From: Acidimicrobiales bacterium
Lineage (GTDB): Bacteria; Actinomycetota; Acidimicrobiia; Acidimicrobiales; Poriferisodalaceae
NCBI GenBank assembly: GCA_009843525.1
Contig: VYDH01000003.1
Span: 1 to 64,000 of the forward strand
Length of the DNA: 64,000 bases
Direction of reading: 5' to 3'
Part shown: one piece after another, positions 1 to 9,820 of the stretch
How positions within the stretch are numbered: position 1 is the first letter of the stretch
Layout of the letters: each line of letters opens with the position of its first letter
The notes under the pieces: model-generated
What the model was told of the DNA's origin: nothing
Database searches by the model: none
What the model saw: only the letters and a program-made list of their open reading frames with translations
Position numbers and translations under genes: made by a program

Positions 1-118
1 TCCTTCAGATCAAGGACAAACAAAACCCTGTCCCAAGAACCCTGACACGGAACACAACATGACCACCGGAACCTGCACCCCACCCGCTGTTACACCAAAC
101 ATGGGACGCCACCAATTC

Positions 119-2455
119 ATGTCATTGCGAGGAACATCTGTCGTCCGGCGCGAGGACGAGTCGCTGTTGCGCGGCCAGGGACAGTTCGTCGCCAACCTCG
201 CAGTCGATGCCGACTGGGCACCCATGGCGCACGCCTGCTACGTGACATCGACGGTTCCCCACGCCGAGATCAGCGGCATCGATGTGGGCGCGGCACGCAA
301 CGCGCCCGGCGTCGTCGATGTAGTCACGGCAGCCGATGTCAATCTGGAGCCCTACCCGTCGCCGAACCCAGCGTTCGACGCCGCCATCGTGCGCCCGCTG
401 CTGGCTGCGGGCCGGGTGAGGTTCGTGGGCGAGCCCGTCGCCGTCGTGGTGGCAGACAGTCCGGCTGCTGCAATCGACGCAGCGGAGCTGGTCATCGTCG
501 ACTACGAGCCGCTGCCGGCGCTCGTCGATCCCGAAGAAGCACTGGAAGGCCCGGCGCTGTTCGACGGCATGGCGGAACCGAACGTGGTAATCCGCATGTC
601 GCTCGATGACGAGCAGGCCGATTTCGACTCATGCGAGGCGGTCGCCGAGGTCCGCACGATCAACAACCGCATCGCACCGTGCCCGCTGGAACCGCGCGTT
701 GCGGCGAGCCGCTGGGCCGACGACGGACGCCTGCACCATGTCAATGCCGGCCAGGGACCCCACCCGGTGCGTGCTGGTCTCGCCAAGATGCTCGAACTTG
801 ACCGGTCGCAGATGCGTGTGCTCTCGCGCGACGTGGGAGGGAGCTTCGGGGCGAAGGCCCGACCGCATCCCGAGGAAGCGCTATTGGGTTGGCTGGCAGC
901 CCGCACCGGCAGGCCGGTCATGTGGGTGCCCTCACGCACAGACGACATGGTCGGTCTCGTGCACGGCCGCGGGCAAATCCAGTACTGCCGCATCGGCGGC
1001 ACCCGTGACGGGCGCATCACGGCATTTGCGGTGCACGTTGTCCAGCAGGCCGGTGCCTACGGGAACATGGGCGCGGCATTGCCGAACAACGGTCGGGCGA
1101 TGCTCGCAGGCTGCTACGACATCGCCACGCTGGGCTTCACCTCGGTCTCGGTGCTCACCAACACCACCCCGACCGGTCCCTACCGTGGCGCCGGCCGGCC
1201 CGAAGCGGCGGCGGCCATCGAGCGCGCCGTCGACGTCTTCGCCGCCGAGATCGGCATGGACCCCGCCGAGGTGCGCCGGAAGAACTTCTTGCAGCCGGAG
1301 GTCTTCCCGCTTACGACCCGCACCGGCATGCCATACGACACAGGTGCGTACGAGGCCAGCCTGGATGCTGCGCTCGACGCGGCCGGGTACGGCGAGTTGC
1401 GTGCAGAGCAGGCCCGCCGCCGCGCAGACGGCGACGACAAGCTGCTCGGCATCGGATTGGCGACCTACGTCGAGCGCACCGCAGGCATCGGACGCTCCGA
1501 GTACGGGGCAGTCGAACTGCTAGCGGGGGGTCGCATCGTGGCGCGCACCGGTTCATCACCGTACGGGCAGGGCCACCACACCTCGTGGGCGATGCTCATC
1601 TCCGATCGCACCGGCGTGCCGATGGAGAGCATCGACATCGTTCACGGCGACACCGATGAGGTGCCCCGCGGCGAGGTGACCGGCGGCTCGCGTTCCGTGC
1701 AGCTGGCGGGTACGGCCATCTGGGAAGCCTCCGGCACGCTGGTTGATCAGGCCCGCTCGGTGGCGGCGACCCTGTTGGAAGCCGACCCAGCGGACATCAC
1801 GCTGGACACCGGGGCCGGAGCATTCCACGTCGTGGGCACGCCGGCGGTGTCGGTGGGCTGGACGGCGATCGCCGGACACCTCGCGTCGGCCGCCGAGGCA
1901 TCAAGGGGCGACGGCGACTCAGACGGCGACAGCGCTGCGGGGCCGCGCCTGCTGCATGCTGAGGAGGTGTTCGACTCCGAAGCACCCACGTTCCCCTTCG
2001 GCACCCATGTCGCCGTGGTGGAGGTGGACCGCCACACCGGCGAAGTGGAGCTTTGCCGGCTCGTGGCCTGCGACGATGCCGGCACCATCCTCAACCCGCT
2101 GCTCGCGGCAGGGCAGGTGCACGGGGGCCTCGCACAAGGCGCGGCCCAGGCGCTGTACGAGGAGTTCATCTACGACGCCGACGGCAACCCGCTCACCGGG
2201 AACTTCGCCGACTACCCGATCATCTCGGCGGCAGAGCTGCCCTTCTTCGACCGCGTGGTGCTCGAGACCCCTACGCACATCAACCCGCTCGGTGCCAAGG
2301 GCATCGGCGAGTCAGGCACGGTCGGCGCCACACCCGCCATCCAGAACGCCGTCGTCGATGCCGTCGCCCACCTCGGCATCCGCCACATCGACATGCCGCT
2401 CACCCCCCAACGCGTCTGGCAAGCCATCACCGACACAACCAAGGGCGGCGCCTAG
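119..2455 (+). CDS. CoxL-like molybdopterin hydroxylase large subunit
   Basis: Large, molybdenum-cofactor-binding subunit of the xanthine dehydrogenase / aerobic CO dehydrogenase family, about 778 residues, close to the usual 770-800. The N-terminus ([19 protein letters not shown]) matches the family start, and the C-terminal [16 protein letters not shown] carries the conserved catalytic Glu. The active-site loop reads [10 protein letters not shown]. This is the AYRGAGR-like form typical of form II and other hydroxylases, not the AYxCSFR loop of true CO dehydrogenase, so the substrate is unknown. I chose the ATG at 119 because the family starts just before the GxSVxRxED motif; ATGs at 59 and 101 are also possible. 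Medium (FAD) and small (2Fe-2S) subunits are not seen and could lie upstream of the window. It converges on rmuC with 6 bases between stops. Confidence 0.85.
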   Translation: MSLRGTSVVRREDESLLRGQGQFVANLAVDADWAPMAHACYVTSTVPHAEISGIDVGAARNAPGVVDVVTAADVNLEPYPSPNPAFDAAIVRPLLAAGRVRFVGEPVAVVVADSPAAAIDAAELVIVDYEPLPALVDPEEALEGPALFDGMAEPNVVIRMSLDDEQADFDSCEAVAEVRTINNRIAPCPLEPRVAASRWADDGRLHHVNAGQGPHPVRAGLAKMLELDRSQMRVLSRDVGGSFGAKARPHPEEALLGWLAARTGRPVMWVPSRTDDMVGLVHGRGQIQYCRIGGTRDGRITAFAVHVVQQAGAYGNMGAALPNNGRAMLAGCYDIATLGFTSVSVLTNTTPTGPYRGAGRPEAAAAIERAVDVFAAEIGMDPAEVRRKNFLQPEVFPLTTRTGMPYDTGAYEASLDAALDAAGYGELRAEQARRRADGDDKLLGIGLATYVERTAGIGRSEYGAVELLAGGRIVARTGSSPYGQGHHTSWAMLISDRTGVPMESIDIVHGDTDEVPRGEVTGGSRSVQLAGTAIWEASGTLVDQARSVAATLLEADPADITLDTGAGAFHVVGTPAVSVGWTAIAGHLASAAEASRGDGDSDGDSAAGPRLLHAEEVFDSEAPTFPFGTHVAVVEVDRHTGEVELCRLVACDDAGTILNPLLAAGQVHGGLAQGAAQALYEEFIYDADGNPLTGNFADYPIISAAELPFFDRVVLETPTHINPLGAKGIGESGTVGATPAIQNAVVDAVAHLGIRHIDMPLTPQRVWQAITDTTKGGA

Positions 2456-2461
2456 GCCATC

Positions 2462-3694
2462 TCAACCTTCGTCAGGGCTCTCGATCGAGCGCCGCTCTGG
2501 CGCCGTCAGCGGCCGTACTCCGGCTTCGAGCTGTTCCAGATTTGGCATTTCGGTACCAGCTTCGACGGCACCGAGCTTGTCGAACTCACGTGCGGTAACC
2601 AGCACGCGACCTTCCAAAGATCCGACGCTCTGGTTGTACGCCGTCACGGCACGACCGAGATTGGTACCGACCCGTTCCAAGTGCGAGACATGTGTGCCGA
2701 GGCGTTCGTAGAGCCTCTGTCCCAACTGCGCGATTTCCTTCGCGTTCTCCTCCACTTTCTGTCGCTTCCAGGCGAACGCGACTGACTTCAGGACCGCGAT
2801 CAGCAAGCTCGGGCTGGTGATCAACACCCTGTGCTTCGTCCAAGCCTCCTCCCAGATGTCTTCTCGTGCGTCGATCGCAGCGTCCAGGATCGGATCTGTC
2901 GGCACGTACATCAACACGAATTCGGGAGCGTTCTCCAGGAAGCTCGCGTAATTGCGATCGCCCAACTCTTTGGCGCGACCCCGAAGGGCTTCAGCGTGCT
3001 GCCGCAGATGCTCGTCACGCTCTCGGTCGTCGCTCGCCTCGACGGCTCGCTTGTAGGCATCGAGCGGGGCTTTGGCGTCGATCACTACGTCAACGTTGTC
3101 GGGAAGATGGACGACCATGTCCGGGCGCAATTGCGAGTCAGTACCGACCGCGGTTTGGGTCACAAAATCAACCTGCTCGCGCAGACCTGCCAGCTCCACG
3201 ATTCGTTGCAGTCCTTGTTCTCCCCACGCCCCACGCATTCGTGAATCGCCAAGCACCTGACGCAATTGCTGCGTCTCGCTCGCAAGGCTCTCGCGAGCGC
3301 TCTCGGCTCGATCCACGTGCTTGCGCAAGTCGCGAAGATCGGCATGAACAGGATCAAGAAGCTGCTTGACGTTCTTCTCCGCCTCCGCGGTTTGGCGGCT
3401 TGTCAGCAAGTTGAGCTCCTTGAGAAACGTCTCCCTGTTTGAGTCCGTGATCTGAGCAGCGATGCCCTTGAAGTGCTCGGACAGCTCGGAACGGGTCTGG
3501 TCCATCTCGCGTTGCGCTTGTTGAGCGGCTTCGGCCCTGGCCAGCTCCACCTCACGATCGGCAATGTCACCTTTGAGGCGCTCGCGTTCGGTGACTCCTT
3601 CTTTCAGGCGCCGGGACAGCACGGCCCACATGACGATGGCGCCCGCGGCGAGACCAATAAGCACTCCGACAGCGACGGCAAGACCGGTGGACAT
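2462..3694 (-). CDS. rmuC: DNA recombination protein RmuC
   Basis: RmuC family, about 410 residues. It opens with one N-terminal membrane segment (about residues 4-25), then a long charged coiled coil, then the RmuC core with GAWGEQGLQRIVELAGL and VVIDAKAPLDAYKRAVEA, the nuclease-like fold of the family. In E. coli RmuC limits DNA inversions at inverted repeats; biochemical activity is poorly defined. The start is set at the ATG whose complement is 3692-3694, because AGGAG lies 8 bases upstream and the product then begins directly with the membrane anchor. A longer open frame upstream has no anchor-like start and would run into the divergent gene's promoter region. Confidence 0.9.
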   Translation of the reverse strand: MSTGLAVAVGVLIGLAAGAIVMWAVLSRRLKEGVTERERLKGDIADREVELARAEAAQQAQREMDQTRSELSEHFKGIAAQITDSNRETFLKELNLLTSRQTAEAEKNVKQLLDPVHADLRDLRKHVDRAESARESLASETQQLRQVLGDSRMRGAWGEQGLQRIVELAGLREQVDFVTQTAVGTDSQLRPDMVVHLPDNVDVVIDAKAPLDAYKRAVEASDDRERDEHLRQHAEALRGRAKELGDRNYASFLENAPEFVLMYVPTDPILDAAIDAREDIWEEAWTKHRVLITSPSLLIAVLKSVAFAWKRQKVEENAKEIAQLGQRLYERLGTHVSHLERVGTNLGRAVTAYNQSVGSLEGRVLVTAREFDKLGAVEAGTEMPNLEQLEAGVRPLTAPERRSIESPDEG

Positions 3695-3785
3695 AAGGCT
3701 CACTCCTCGGTGATGCCTGGCAGGCGCCTCTTCCGAAGGCGCTGAACCAGATTGCGCTTCCCACTGTCTAGCGAGGGGCGGTGAC

Positions 3786-5705
3786 ATGGCGGTGCGCAGC
3801 CGTCGACACGCAATAGGCCCCGACTGCCGCGCCACTAGCGTCAGCGTTGGTGCCGAGCACGATTGCCTCAGAGCGCGGACGGGTCACGAGCAGCAAAGGC
3901 TGCGGCTCCTGAGATCTCGGCGCGCCGGCATTTCGGTTCTTGCCGTGGCCCTGCTGCTGGGGGCCTGCAGCACCGCTGCTGATGAGACACCAGAACCCAC
4001 GGCGGCGCCGACCGGAGCTCCCGTCGAGGGCAGCGTGGCCGTCACCCCAGCTACCAGCGCCGCGGTGCGGAGCCCTGACCCGGCGGTGCCGGCACCCTCG
4101 AACGGGGCACCACGCCGGGGCGGCACGCTTCGCGTGCTGCTGGCCGCTGATCCCACGCCCATCACCGGCTGGACACCGTGGGATCACGTCTGCGCATGGT
4201 CATGCCGCAATGTGCTCGACCATGTGCTCGAGACGCTCACCGTCGTACTTCCCGACGGATCGGTGGAACCCTGGCTGGCGGAGTCGGTGTCCGCGGACCC
4301 CTCCTTGCAGCGTTGGACGGTCAAGCTGCGCCCGGGCATCACCTTCACCGACGGCGAGCCGCTGGATGCGCTCACGGTCAAGACCGGCATCGATGACTAC
4401 CTGCGCTCAGGTCGAGCCAGCAGCAGCCACCTGCGGGACGCTCGCATCACCTCGGTCATCCTCGTCGACGAGCTCACGCTGGTCATCGAAGTGGGCGAAC
4501 CCAACGCCGGTCTTCCCGCTGCACTGGCCGGCCCCGTCGGGCGGGTCTTCTCGATCATCGCCGCCGAGGCCGAGCCGGAGACCTTCGCCAGAGCTCCCGT
4601 CGGCACCGGGCCGTTCGTTTTCCGGCGCTGGTCTGTGGGGGAGCCGGCGGTCTTGGAGGCAAACCCCGACTACTGGCGCACCGCGGCAGACGGCTCGGCA
4701 CTGCCGTGGGCCGACGACATCGTCTTCACCCAGATTCCTGACGAGCGCCAGCGTCTCGAAGCCCTGCTCGACGGCCGCGGCGACATTCTGATGTCGAGAT
4801 CGGCCGAGCTGTCCACGGCGGTGGCCGCGGCGACCGACGGCGGGGGCCGCCAGCTCACTGCCGTCCAGCGATATGACGACAACGCCGGAGTGGTGCTGTT
4901 CAACCTGCTGCGCGCACCGCTCGATGACATCCGGGTGCGGCGAGCGTTGGTGGCTGCTGCCGACCAGTCCCGACTTGTTTCTGCACTCGGCCCAGATGTC
5001 AATTGGCTGGCTGCTACGCAGTGGTGGTCGCCCGCGAGCATCTGGTATTCGGGGGATGTCGCAGCGGCCTGGCCAAGCCATGACGCCGAGCGCGCCCATG
5101 CGCTGCTGCGTGAGTACACGGAGGACCCCGAGCGATCCGACGACCGGGATCCTGGCGAGCCAGTGCGGATCAGAGTGCTGTGCACCGACGACCTCGCCCT
5201 CGGCCGGATGACCGCCGAGCTGGAGCGCCAGTGGGAGAGCACCGGTCTCGTCGACGTCGACGTCGAGACGCTGGCCCGCACGGGACTCGTCAGCCGGGTC
5301 ATGGGCTCGGTGGTCCAGAGCCCCTCCTTTGCCGGCGACTTCGGCGCAACGTGCTGGCGTGTCGGCGGCGAGTCCGACCCGGCGGTGCTGGCATCGGCTG
5401 CTGTCGGACCGGTGCGCACCACACCGCTGAACGCGTCAAATCTCAGCGGTGAGCACTTGAGCGCCTTGGTAAGCCTGATCAAGTCGACTGACGCCGGAGA
5501 TGACCGGCGCGATGCCGTTGCACAGTTCATGGCCGAACTCGCCAACGAAGCCCCCTACGTGTTCTTGGCCTACTCGTCGAGTGTGGTGGCGGCAACGGCG
5601 GCTGTCGAAGGGCTGGGGCGGATGTCGCTTCCCGATGGCAGGGTGATCGAAGGGCAACGACTCGGCGTCGGTCGCTACGACGAGGTGTGGCTGCGCCGTG
5701 AGTGA
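3786..5705 (+). CDS. ABC transporter substrate-binding lipoprotein (SBP_bac_5 type)
   Basis: Extracytoplasmic solute-binding protein of the peptide/nickel (family 5) class, about 639 residues. A basic N-region, a hydrophobic stretch and the lipobox LLGAC at about residues 55-60 show an exported lipoprotein; a Thr/Pro/Ala linker follows. The mature part has the family pattern, e.g. PDGSVEPWLAESVSADPS and LRPGITFTDGEPL near its start. The ligand cannot be told. No ABC permease or ATPase genes are adjacent, so it is an orphan binding protein or works with transporters elsewhere. The ATG at 3786 gives an unusually long (about 40 residue) n-region; no better ATG/GTG/TTG is in frame nearer the signal, so the start is uncertain. 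Its last bases overlap rsgA. Confidence 0.85.
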   Translation: MAVRSRRHAIGPDCRATSVSVGAEHDCLRARTGHEQQRLRLLRSRRAGISVLAVALLLGACSTAADETPEPTAAPTGAPVEGSVAVTPATSAAVRSPDPAVPAPSNGAPRRGGTLRVLLAADPTPITGWTPWDHVCAWSCRNVLDHVLETLTVVLPDGSVEPWLAESVSADPSLQRWTVKLRPGITFTDGEPLDALTVKTGIDDYLRSGRASSSHLRDARITSVILVDELTLVIEVGEPNAGLPAALAGPVGRVFSIIAAEAEPETFARAPVGTGPFVFRRWSVGEPAVLEANPDYWRTAADGSALPWADDIVFTQIPDERQRLEALLDGRGDILMSRSAELSTAVAAATDGGGRQLTAVQRYDDNAGVVLFNLLRAPLDDIRVRRALVAAADQSRLVSALGPDVNWLAATQWWSPASIWYSGDVAAAWPSHDAERAHALLREYTEDPERSDDRDPGEPVRIRVLCTDDLALGRMTAELERQWESTGLVDVDVETLARTGLVSRVMGSVVQSPSFAGDFGATCWRVGGESDPAVLASAAVGPVRTTPLNASNLSGEHLSALVSLIKSTDAGDDRRDAVAQFMAELANEAPYVFLAYSSSVVAATAAVEGLGRMSLPDGRVIEGQRLGVGRYDEVWLRRE

Positions 5706-6828
5706 CAGCACCGATCCGCAGGCCCGCGAGTCACCGCCCCCGCCGACGCTCGCGCAGCTCGGCTTGCAGCGCCGAACTGTGCCCGTGCCCAGAGTGCCGA
5801 ACGGATACGCGCTCAGCCGCGTCGCGGTCGAGCATCGGGGCGCCTACGAACTCGTTGACGGCACCGGCGAGGTCACGGGAGCGCTCGATGCCGCCGGGCG
5901 CCGCGCGGCCCGCTCGCCGTTCGACTATCCGACCGTGGGCGACTGGGTCGTCCGCTCCACCGATCCGCGAAGCGGTCGTCGTGTGGCGATCACCGACGTG
6001 CTCGACCGCACATCATTGCTGTGCCGTCGGGCGGCCGGCCCGCGGACACGACCTCAACTGGTGGCAGCCAATGCTGACACGCTCGCCGTCGTCACCACCC
6101 CTGCACCCTCCGGCAGCGGGTCTGCTGCGGACCCGGCGGCATCACACCCCGCAGGCCACCGCATCGAGTGGTACCTCACGGCGGCGTTCAGCGGTGGTGC
6201 TCGACCCGTGATCGTGGTGAACAAGATCGACACGGTGTCGGATGTCGAGTACGAGGCGACCGTCGATGCCCTGCGACGCCGACTCGGCTCCGCGGCGGCT
6301 GCCGTGCCGATCCTGGCTACCAGCGCTCTCGACGGGCACGGGCTCGACAGCCTCGGCGCCCTGGCCGGCGACGGCGGGACGGTCGCCCTCAGCGGCCCGT
6401 CCGGGGTCGGCAAGTCATCGCTGGTCAATCGGCTCGCTGGAGCCGAAGTGATGCCTGTGGCCCCTCTGAGTCCGGACGGTCGTGGACGGCACACGACGGT
6501 GCGGCGTCAGTTGGTACCGGTCGGCGGGCCCGATGGCGGCACGTTCGTGGACACCCCGGGCCTGCAGGATCTGATCCCTTGGAGCGGTGATCTGGGCCTC
6601 CCGGCATGGGCGACCGTGCTCGACGGCTTGGCGCAGACGTTTGGCGATGTCACGGCGCTCGCTCAGCACTGCCGCTTTGCCGACTGCTCACACACGGTCG
6701 AACCAGGTTGCGCGGTCATTGCTGCGGTGCAATCCGGCGAGCTGGCGGCGCAGCGCCTGAGCACGTATCTCGAACTCGTTGCAGACATGGCGGGGGATCG
6801 ATTCGGCGATCGGAGCAGCCCGCGCTGA
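5698..6828 (+). CDS. rsgA: Ribosome small-subunit GTPase RsgA (YjeQ)
   Basis: Circularly permuted GTPase that helps late 30S ribosome maturation, 376 residues. An N-terminal OB-like region is followed by motifs in permuted order: NKID (about residue 175), the TSALDGHG G5-like segment, the P-loop GPSGVGKSS (about 233) and DTPG (about 285). The C-terminal zinc site CRFADCSHTVEPGCAV matches C-x5-C-x-H-x5-C. The GTG start overlaps the stop of the upstream lipoprotein gene by 8 bases, indicating translational coupling of two functionally unrelated genes. The order of G motifs and the zinc knuckle make the assignment firm. Confidence 0.96.
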   Translation: MSDSTDPQARESPPPPTLAQLGLQRRTVPVPRVPNGYALSRVAVEHRGAYELVDGTGEVTGALDAAGRRAARSPFDYPTVGDWVVRSTDPRSGRRVAITDVLDRTSLLCRRAAGPRTRPQLVAANADTLAVVTTPAPSGSGSAADPAASHPAGHRIEWYLTAAFSGGARPVIVVNKIDTVSDVEYEATVDALRRRLGSAAAAVPILATSALDGHGLDSLGALAGDGGTVALSGPSGVGKSSLVNRLAGAEVMPVAPLSPDGRGRHTTVRRQLVPVGGPDGGTFVDTPGLQDLIPWSGDLGLPAWATVLDGLAQTFGDVTALAQHCRFADCSHTVEPGCAVIAAVQSGELAAQRLSTYLELVADMAGDRFGDRSSPR

Positions 6829-6861
6829 GGTGCGACCCCTACACGGCGCCGAGCTCCGGGC

Positions 6862-7647
6862 TCAACGGCCCTTGAACTCGGGTCGGCGCTTGTTCATGAA
6901 CGCGTCGACGCCCTCTTGGTAGTCCTCGCTGTCGAAGCACGCCCGGATCATTGCCTCCACCTCAGTGAAGTCACGCTGAGACTCCGGCTTCTGCCATTGG
7001 GTCAGCGCCGCCTTGGCGGCAGCAATGGTCAGCGGGGCGTTCTGGCCGATGAGGTCAGTCCATTCCTCCACCGACGCCTCGAGGTGTGCCTTGGGCACTA
7101 CCCGGTTGACGAGACCCATCTGCAGGGCTTCCTGCGCTCCGAACCGGTCGGCCAGGAAGAAGATGCGCTTGGCCGCAGAAGGTCCGACCAGCCGCATCAG
7201 CGTGCCGATGCCGGCTGCGCCGTAGCCGAGTCCGAGGCGGGCCGCGGGGATCGTGAACTGCGCATCCTCGGCAGCGACGCGCAGGTCGGCTGTCAGGGCC
7301 ACCGCCAGACCGCCGCCGATGCAGTAGCCGTGAATGGCAGCGATGAGCGGCTTGGACAGTCCCAGCAGCGAGGCGTGCGCTCTCGACGTCGTGTCGTCGT
7401 AGTCACGGTTGCCGCTTGCGTCAGATCGCTGCTCGCCGAATTGGCTGATGTCGGCACCCGCCGCGAACGCGCGCTCACCGGCGCCGCGGATCACCACCAC
7501 CCGGATCTCGCGGTCGTTCTCCAGCTCGATCGCGGCGTCGGTGATGCCGTTCCACATCTGCGCGCTGATGGCGTTGTGCCGCTCCGGATGGTCGAGAATG
7601 ATGCGGCCCACATGGCCGTCGCGTTCGAGATGTACCTGCCCGCTCAC
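6862..7647 (-). CDS. Crotonase (enoyl-CoA hydratase/isomerase) family protein
   Basis: Crotonase-fold acyl-CoA enzyme, 261 residues. The oxyanion-hole segments AAGADI and HGYCIGGGLAVAL are present. Both glutamates that drive hydration in classical enoyl-CoA hydratase are absent: GGGCEL is here GGGLAV, and the QPE position reads TIPAARLG. It therefore probably performs another crotonase reaction, such as isomerisation, hydrolysis or decarboxylation, or has an unknown substrate. The GTG start is supported by TAGCGT 8 bases upstream (leaderless pattern). It converges on rsgA and lies just downstream of a second crotonase gene in the same direction. Confidence 0.85.
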   Translation of the reverse strand: MSGQVHLERDGHVGRIILDHPERHNAISAQMWNGITDAAIELENDREIRVVVIRGAGERAFAAGADISQFGEQRSDASGNRDYDDTTSRAHASLLGLSKPLIAAIHGYCIGGGLAVALTADLRVAAEDAQFTIPAARLGLGYGAAGIGTLMRLVGPSAAKRIFFLADRFGAQEALQMGLVNRVVPKAHLEASVEEWTDLIGQNAPLTIAAAKAALTQWQKPESQRDFTEVEAMIRACFDSEDYQEGVDAFMNKRRPEFKGR

Positions 7648-7655
7648 GGCGGCTG

Positions 7656-7661
7656 ACGCTA
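7656..7661 (-). promoter_or_regulatory. -10 box TAGCGT of crotonase gene, leaderless
   Basis: TAGCGT on the minus strand, 8 bases before the GTG at 7647. It fits the TANNNT plus 6-8 pattern seen at many unit-first genes here; there is no SD in the gap. Confidence 0.45.
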
Positions 7662-7691
7662 CCGCCCGACCCGCAGCCGTGCCGGTAGTGC

Positions 7692-8519
7692 TCAGGACTC
7701 AGGCGGGACCCAGCTCGCGTCGCGACGCTCGCGGAAGGCCGCGATGCCCTCAGCCGCCTCGTCGCTCTGGAACAGCCGCTGACTGAGTTCGGCGGTCCAT
7801 TCCCACGCCTCCTCGCGGGGCATCTGGGGCACCCTCGCGACGAGTTGCTTCGTGTTGGCCAGCGCGTTGGGGCCTCCGCGCACGAGGCGACGCAGCGTCT
7901 GCGATACCTCGTCGTCCAGCTCGGACCGCGGCACCGCTCGATTGATCAGCCCGGCTGCGGCCGCCCGGGGGGCGGGCACGCGCTCGCCCTCCAGGAACAG
8001 CTCGCTGGCATCGGCACGGTGCAGCTTCGGCAGGCACACCACCGAGATCACCGCAGGTGCCACGCCGATGCGGACCTCGGTGAAGCCGATGATGGCGTCG
8101 TCGGCGGCAATCGAGATGTCCATCGCCGCAGCCAGACCCACGCCGCCGGCGGTGACATGACCTGCCAGCCGGCCCACCACAGGCTTGTCGCAGGTCATGA
8201 TCTTCTCGAGGATCTCCACGAAGTTGTGGCGCAGCGTCGGCTGGGGCACACCGGGCTGGGCGGCGCGCAGGTCCGCACCAGCGCAGAACGTGTTGCCCAC
8301 GTGGGTGAACAGGATCGCTCGCACTCGAGGGTCGGCCAGTGCCGCTTCGAAGTGATCGCCGACGCCGTTCACGATCTCGACGCTCAGCGCATTGCGGTAG
8401 TCGGGCCGATTCAGCGTGATCGTTGCCACCCCGCCTGCGACCTCGTAGAGCACAGCCGCATCGGGGTCGTCTATCGGCGTGCGATTGTCGGTGCCGTCGC
8501 CTGCAAGGTCCTCTGACAT
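7692..8519 (-). CDS. Crotonase (enoyl-CoA hydratase/isomerase) family protein
   Basis: Second crotonase, about 275 residues. The N-terminal half has GNTFCAGADLRAAQ and GHVTAGGVGLAAAMDI (oxyanion hole), and the core segment GFTEVRIGVAPAVI keeps one glutamate at the position of the second catalytic Glu of enoyl-CoA hydratase; the first is not visible. The C-terminus matches the family. It acts on an acyl-CoA thioester, substrate unknown. I chose the ATG whose complement is 8517-8519 because TAGCAT stands 7 bases upstream; a TTG at 8552 would add eleven residues. It may be co-transcribed with the crotonase downstream (44-base gap). Confidence 0.87.
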   Translation of the reverse strand: MSEDLAGDGTDNRTPIDDPDAAVLYEVAGGVATITLNRPDYRNALSVEIVNGVGDHFEAALADPRVRAILFTHVGNTFCAGADLRAAQPGVPQPTLRHNFVEILEKIMTCDKPVVGRLAGHVTAGGVGLAAAMDISIAADDAIIGFTEVRIGVAPAVISVVCLPKLHRADASELFLEGERVPAPRAAAAGLINRAVPRSELDDEVSQTLRRLVRGGPNALANTKQLVARVPQMPREEAWEWTAELSQRLFQSDEAAEGIAAFRERRDASWVPPES

Positions 8520-8526
8520 CGCGGCG

Positions 8527-8532
8527 ATGCTA
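8527..8532 (-). promoter_or_regulatory. -10 box TAGCAT, leaderless crotonase start
   Basis: TAGCAT on the minus strand with a 7-base gap to the ATG at 8519. It is back to back with the mscS box at 8641, across a short repeat region. Confidence 0.5.
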
Positions 8533-8550
8533 GAGGCTGGGCCAGAGGCC

Positions 8551-8636
8551 AAGCCGTGCCCCGAGCGGCCCGCGAGCGAAGCGAGCTGGAGCGGGAACCG
8601 CAGGGCGAAGCCGTGGCCCGAGCGGCCGGCGAGCGA
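8551..8636 (+). repeat. Imperfect 29-bp direct repeat between divergent genes
   Basis: 8551-8579 and 8608-8636 match at 27 of 29 bases (AAGCCGTGSCCCGAGCGGCC then SGCGAGCGA), with a period of 57. They fill the space between the divergent promoters of the crotonase and mscS genes. The words GCGAGCG and AGCTGGAG between the copies recur near 28709-28755. Confidence 0.75.
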
Positions 8637-8640
8637 CTCC

Positions 8641-8646
8641 TAGGCT
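8641..8646 (+). promoter_or_regulatory. -10 box TAGGCT of mscS, leaderless
   Basis: TAGGCT is 7 bases before the ATG at 8654 with no SD between. It is a leaderless-type start. Confidence 0.5.
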
Positions 8647-8653
8647 CCCTCAG

Positions 8654-9820
8654 ATGACCGGACTTCTTGCACAGGCCGAATCGGCGACCGACGCGGTCAA
8701 CGCGTTGCTGGAAGTCAGTCGCGTCAACGAAGTGTGCGGCCCCGAACCCAGTTGGGTCTGCGAGCGCATCTACGACTGGACGGGCAGCGAGGGCTTCGCG
8801 TCGGCCTCGGTGTGGATCGTGGACAAGCCGCTCACGGTGCTGATCATCCTGCTGCTGGCCATCATCGCCCGCCGAGTCGTGCGACGGGCCATCGATCACA
8901 TGGTGGAGCGCATCGCTTCGGACAAGAAGCACGCCGAAGAAGACGAAGCCGCCCGCACCGCCGAGGAGGGCCGAACCTGGGACCCCGAGCGGCTCGCCGA
9001 CAAGATGAAGCAGCTGCGCGAGCGCACCGAGCGCGCCAGCCAGCGGGCCACGACGCTGGGCACGCTGTTCAAGAGCATCGCCACCACCATCATCTGGGCC
9101 GTTGCGCTCATGATGCTGCTCGGCGAATTCGACGTGAATCTCGGGCCGCTCATCGCAGGCGCCGGCATCATCGGTGTCGCCGTCGGCTTCGGCGCGCAGT
9201 CGATTGTGCGCGACTTGCTGACTGGCGTGTTCATGCTGATCGAGGATCAGTACGGCGTCGGCGACGTGGTCGACCTCGGCGATGCGGTCGGAACGGTCGA
9301 GTCGGTCGGGCTGCGCACCACACGCCTGCGCGACATCGCCGGCACGGTCTGGCATGTGCCCAACGGCGCCATCGCCCGGGTGGGCAACATGTCGCAGCTG
9401 TGGGCCCGTGTGCCGCTCGACCTCGACGTGGCCTACGACACCGACCTCGACGAGGCCATGGCGATCATCAAACGAGTCGCGGACGAGGTGTGGCAGGAGC
9501 AAGGCGAGAGCACCACAGTGCTCGAAGAACCCACCCTGTCGGGAGTGCAGGCCTTCGGTGCCGATGCCGTCACCATCCGGATCATGCTCAAGACCGAGCC
9601 ATCTGAGCAGTGGGCAACGGCGCGCCTGATGCGCAAACGCATCAAGGACGCCTTCGACGAGGCCGGCATCGAGATCCCCTTCCCGCAGCGAACGGTCTGG
9701 GTCCGCAGCGGCGAGCCGGATGGCGAGAACAGCGAGCGCAGCGTTCGGCCCTTCGAGCTGATGCCGCCGCCCCTGGAGGGCGAAGGCGCAGACGCAGACA
9801 GCGCAGACGTGGATCACTGA
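8654..9820 (+). CDS. MscS-family mechanosensitive channel
   Basis: Small-conductance mechanosensitive channel homologue, 388 residues, releasing solutes on hypo-osmotic shock. Predicted segments: TM1 about 55-75, a long charged linker about 85-135 (probable coiled coil), TM2 about 140-160, and the pore-lining TM3 about 163-190 with the Gly/Ala-rich run LIAGAGIIGVAVGFGAQSIV, followed by LLTGVFMLIEDQYGVGDVV that opens the beta domain. A cytoplasmic alpha/beta domain follows and an acidic tail ends it. The ATG at 8654 is backed by the TAGGCT box. Its stop codon is inside a hairpin shared with convergent valS. Confidence 0.92.
   Translation: MTGLLAQAESATDAVNALLEVSRVNEVCGPEPSWVCERIYDWTGSEGFASASVWIVDKPLTVLIILLLAIIARRVVRRAIDHMVERIASDKKHAEEDEAARTAEEGRTWDPERLADKMKQLRERTERASQRATTLGTLFKSIATTIIWAVALMMLLGEFDVNLGPLIAGAGIIGVAVGFGAQSIVRDLLTGVFMLIEDQYGVGDVVDLGDAVGTVESVGLRTTRLRDIAGTVWHVPNGAIARVGNMSQLWARVPLDLDVAYDTDLDEAMAIIKRVADEVWQEQGESTTVLEEPTLSGVQAFGADAVTIRIMLKTEPSEQWATARLMRKRIKDAFDEAGIEIPFPQRTVWVRSGEPDGENSERSVRPFELMPPPLEGEGADADSADVDH

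Noticed and set aside
59..118. In-frame ATGs at 59 and 101 as start of the CoxL-like gene.
   Set aside because: The family N-terminus aligns at 119; the extra residues have no family similarity. Kept as alternatives because the upstream context is cut.
119..2455. Call as true aerobic CO dehydrogenase CoxL.
   Set aside because: The active-site loop is YRGAGR, not AYxCSFR; only the family can be claimed.
8471..9817. Long minus-strand open frame antisense to mscS.
   Set aside because: It mirrors the GC-rich codon pattern of mscS and has no recognisable motif; mscS on the plus strand is certain.
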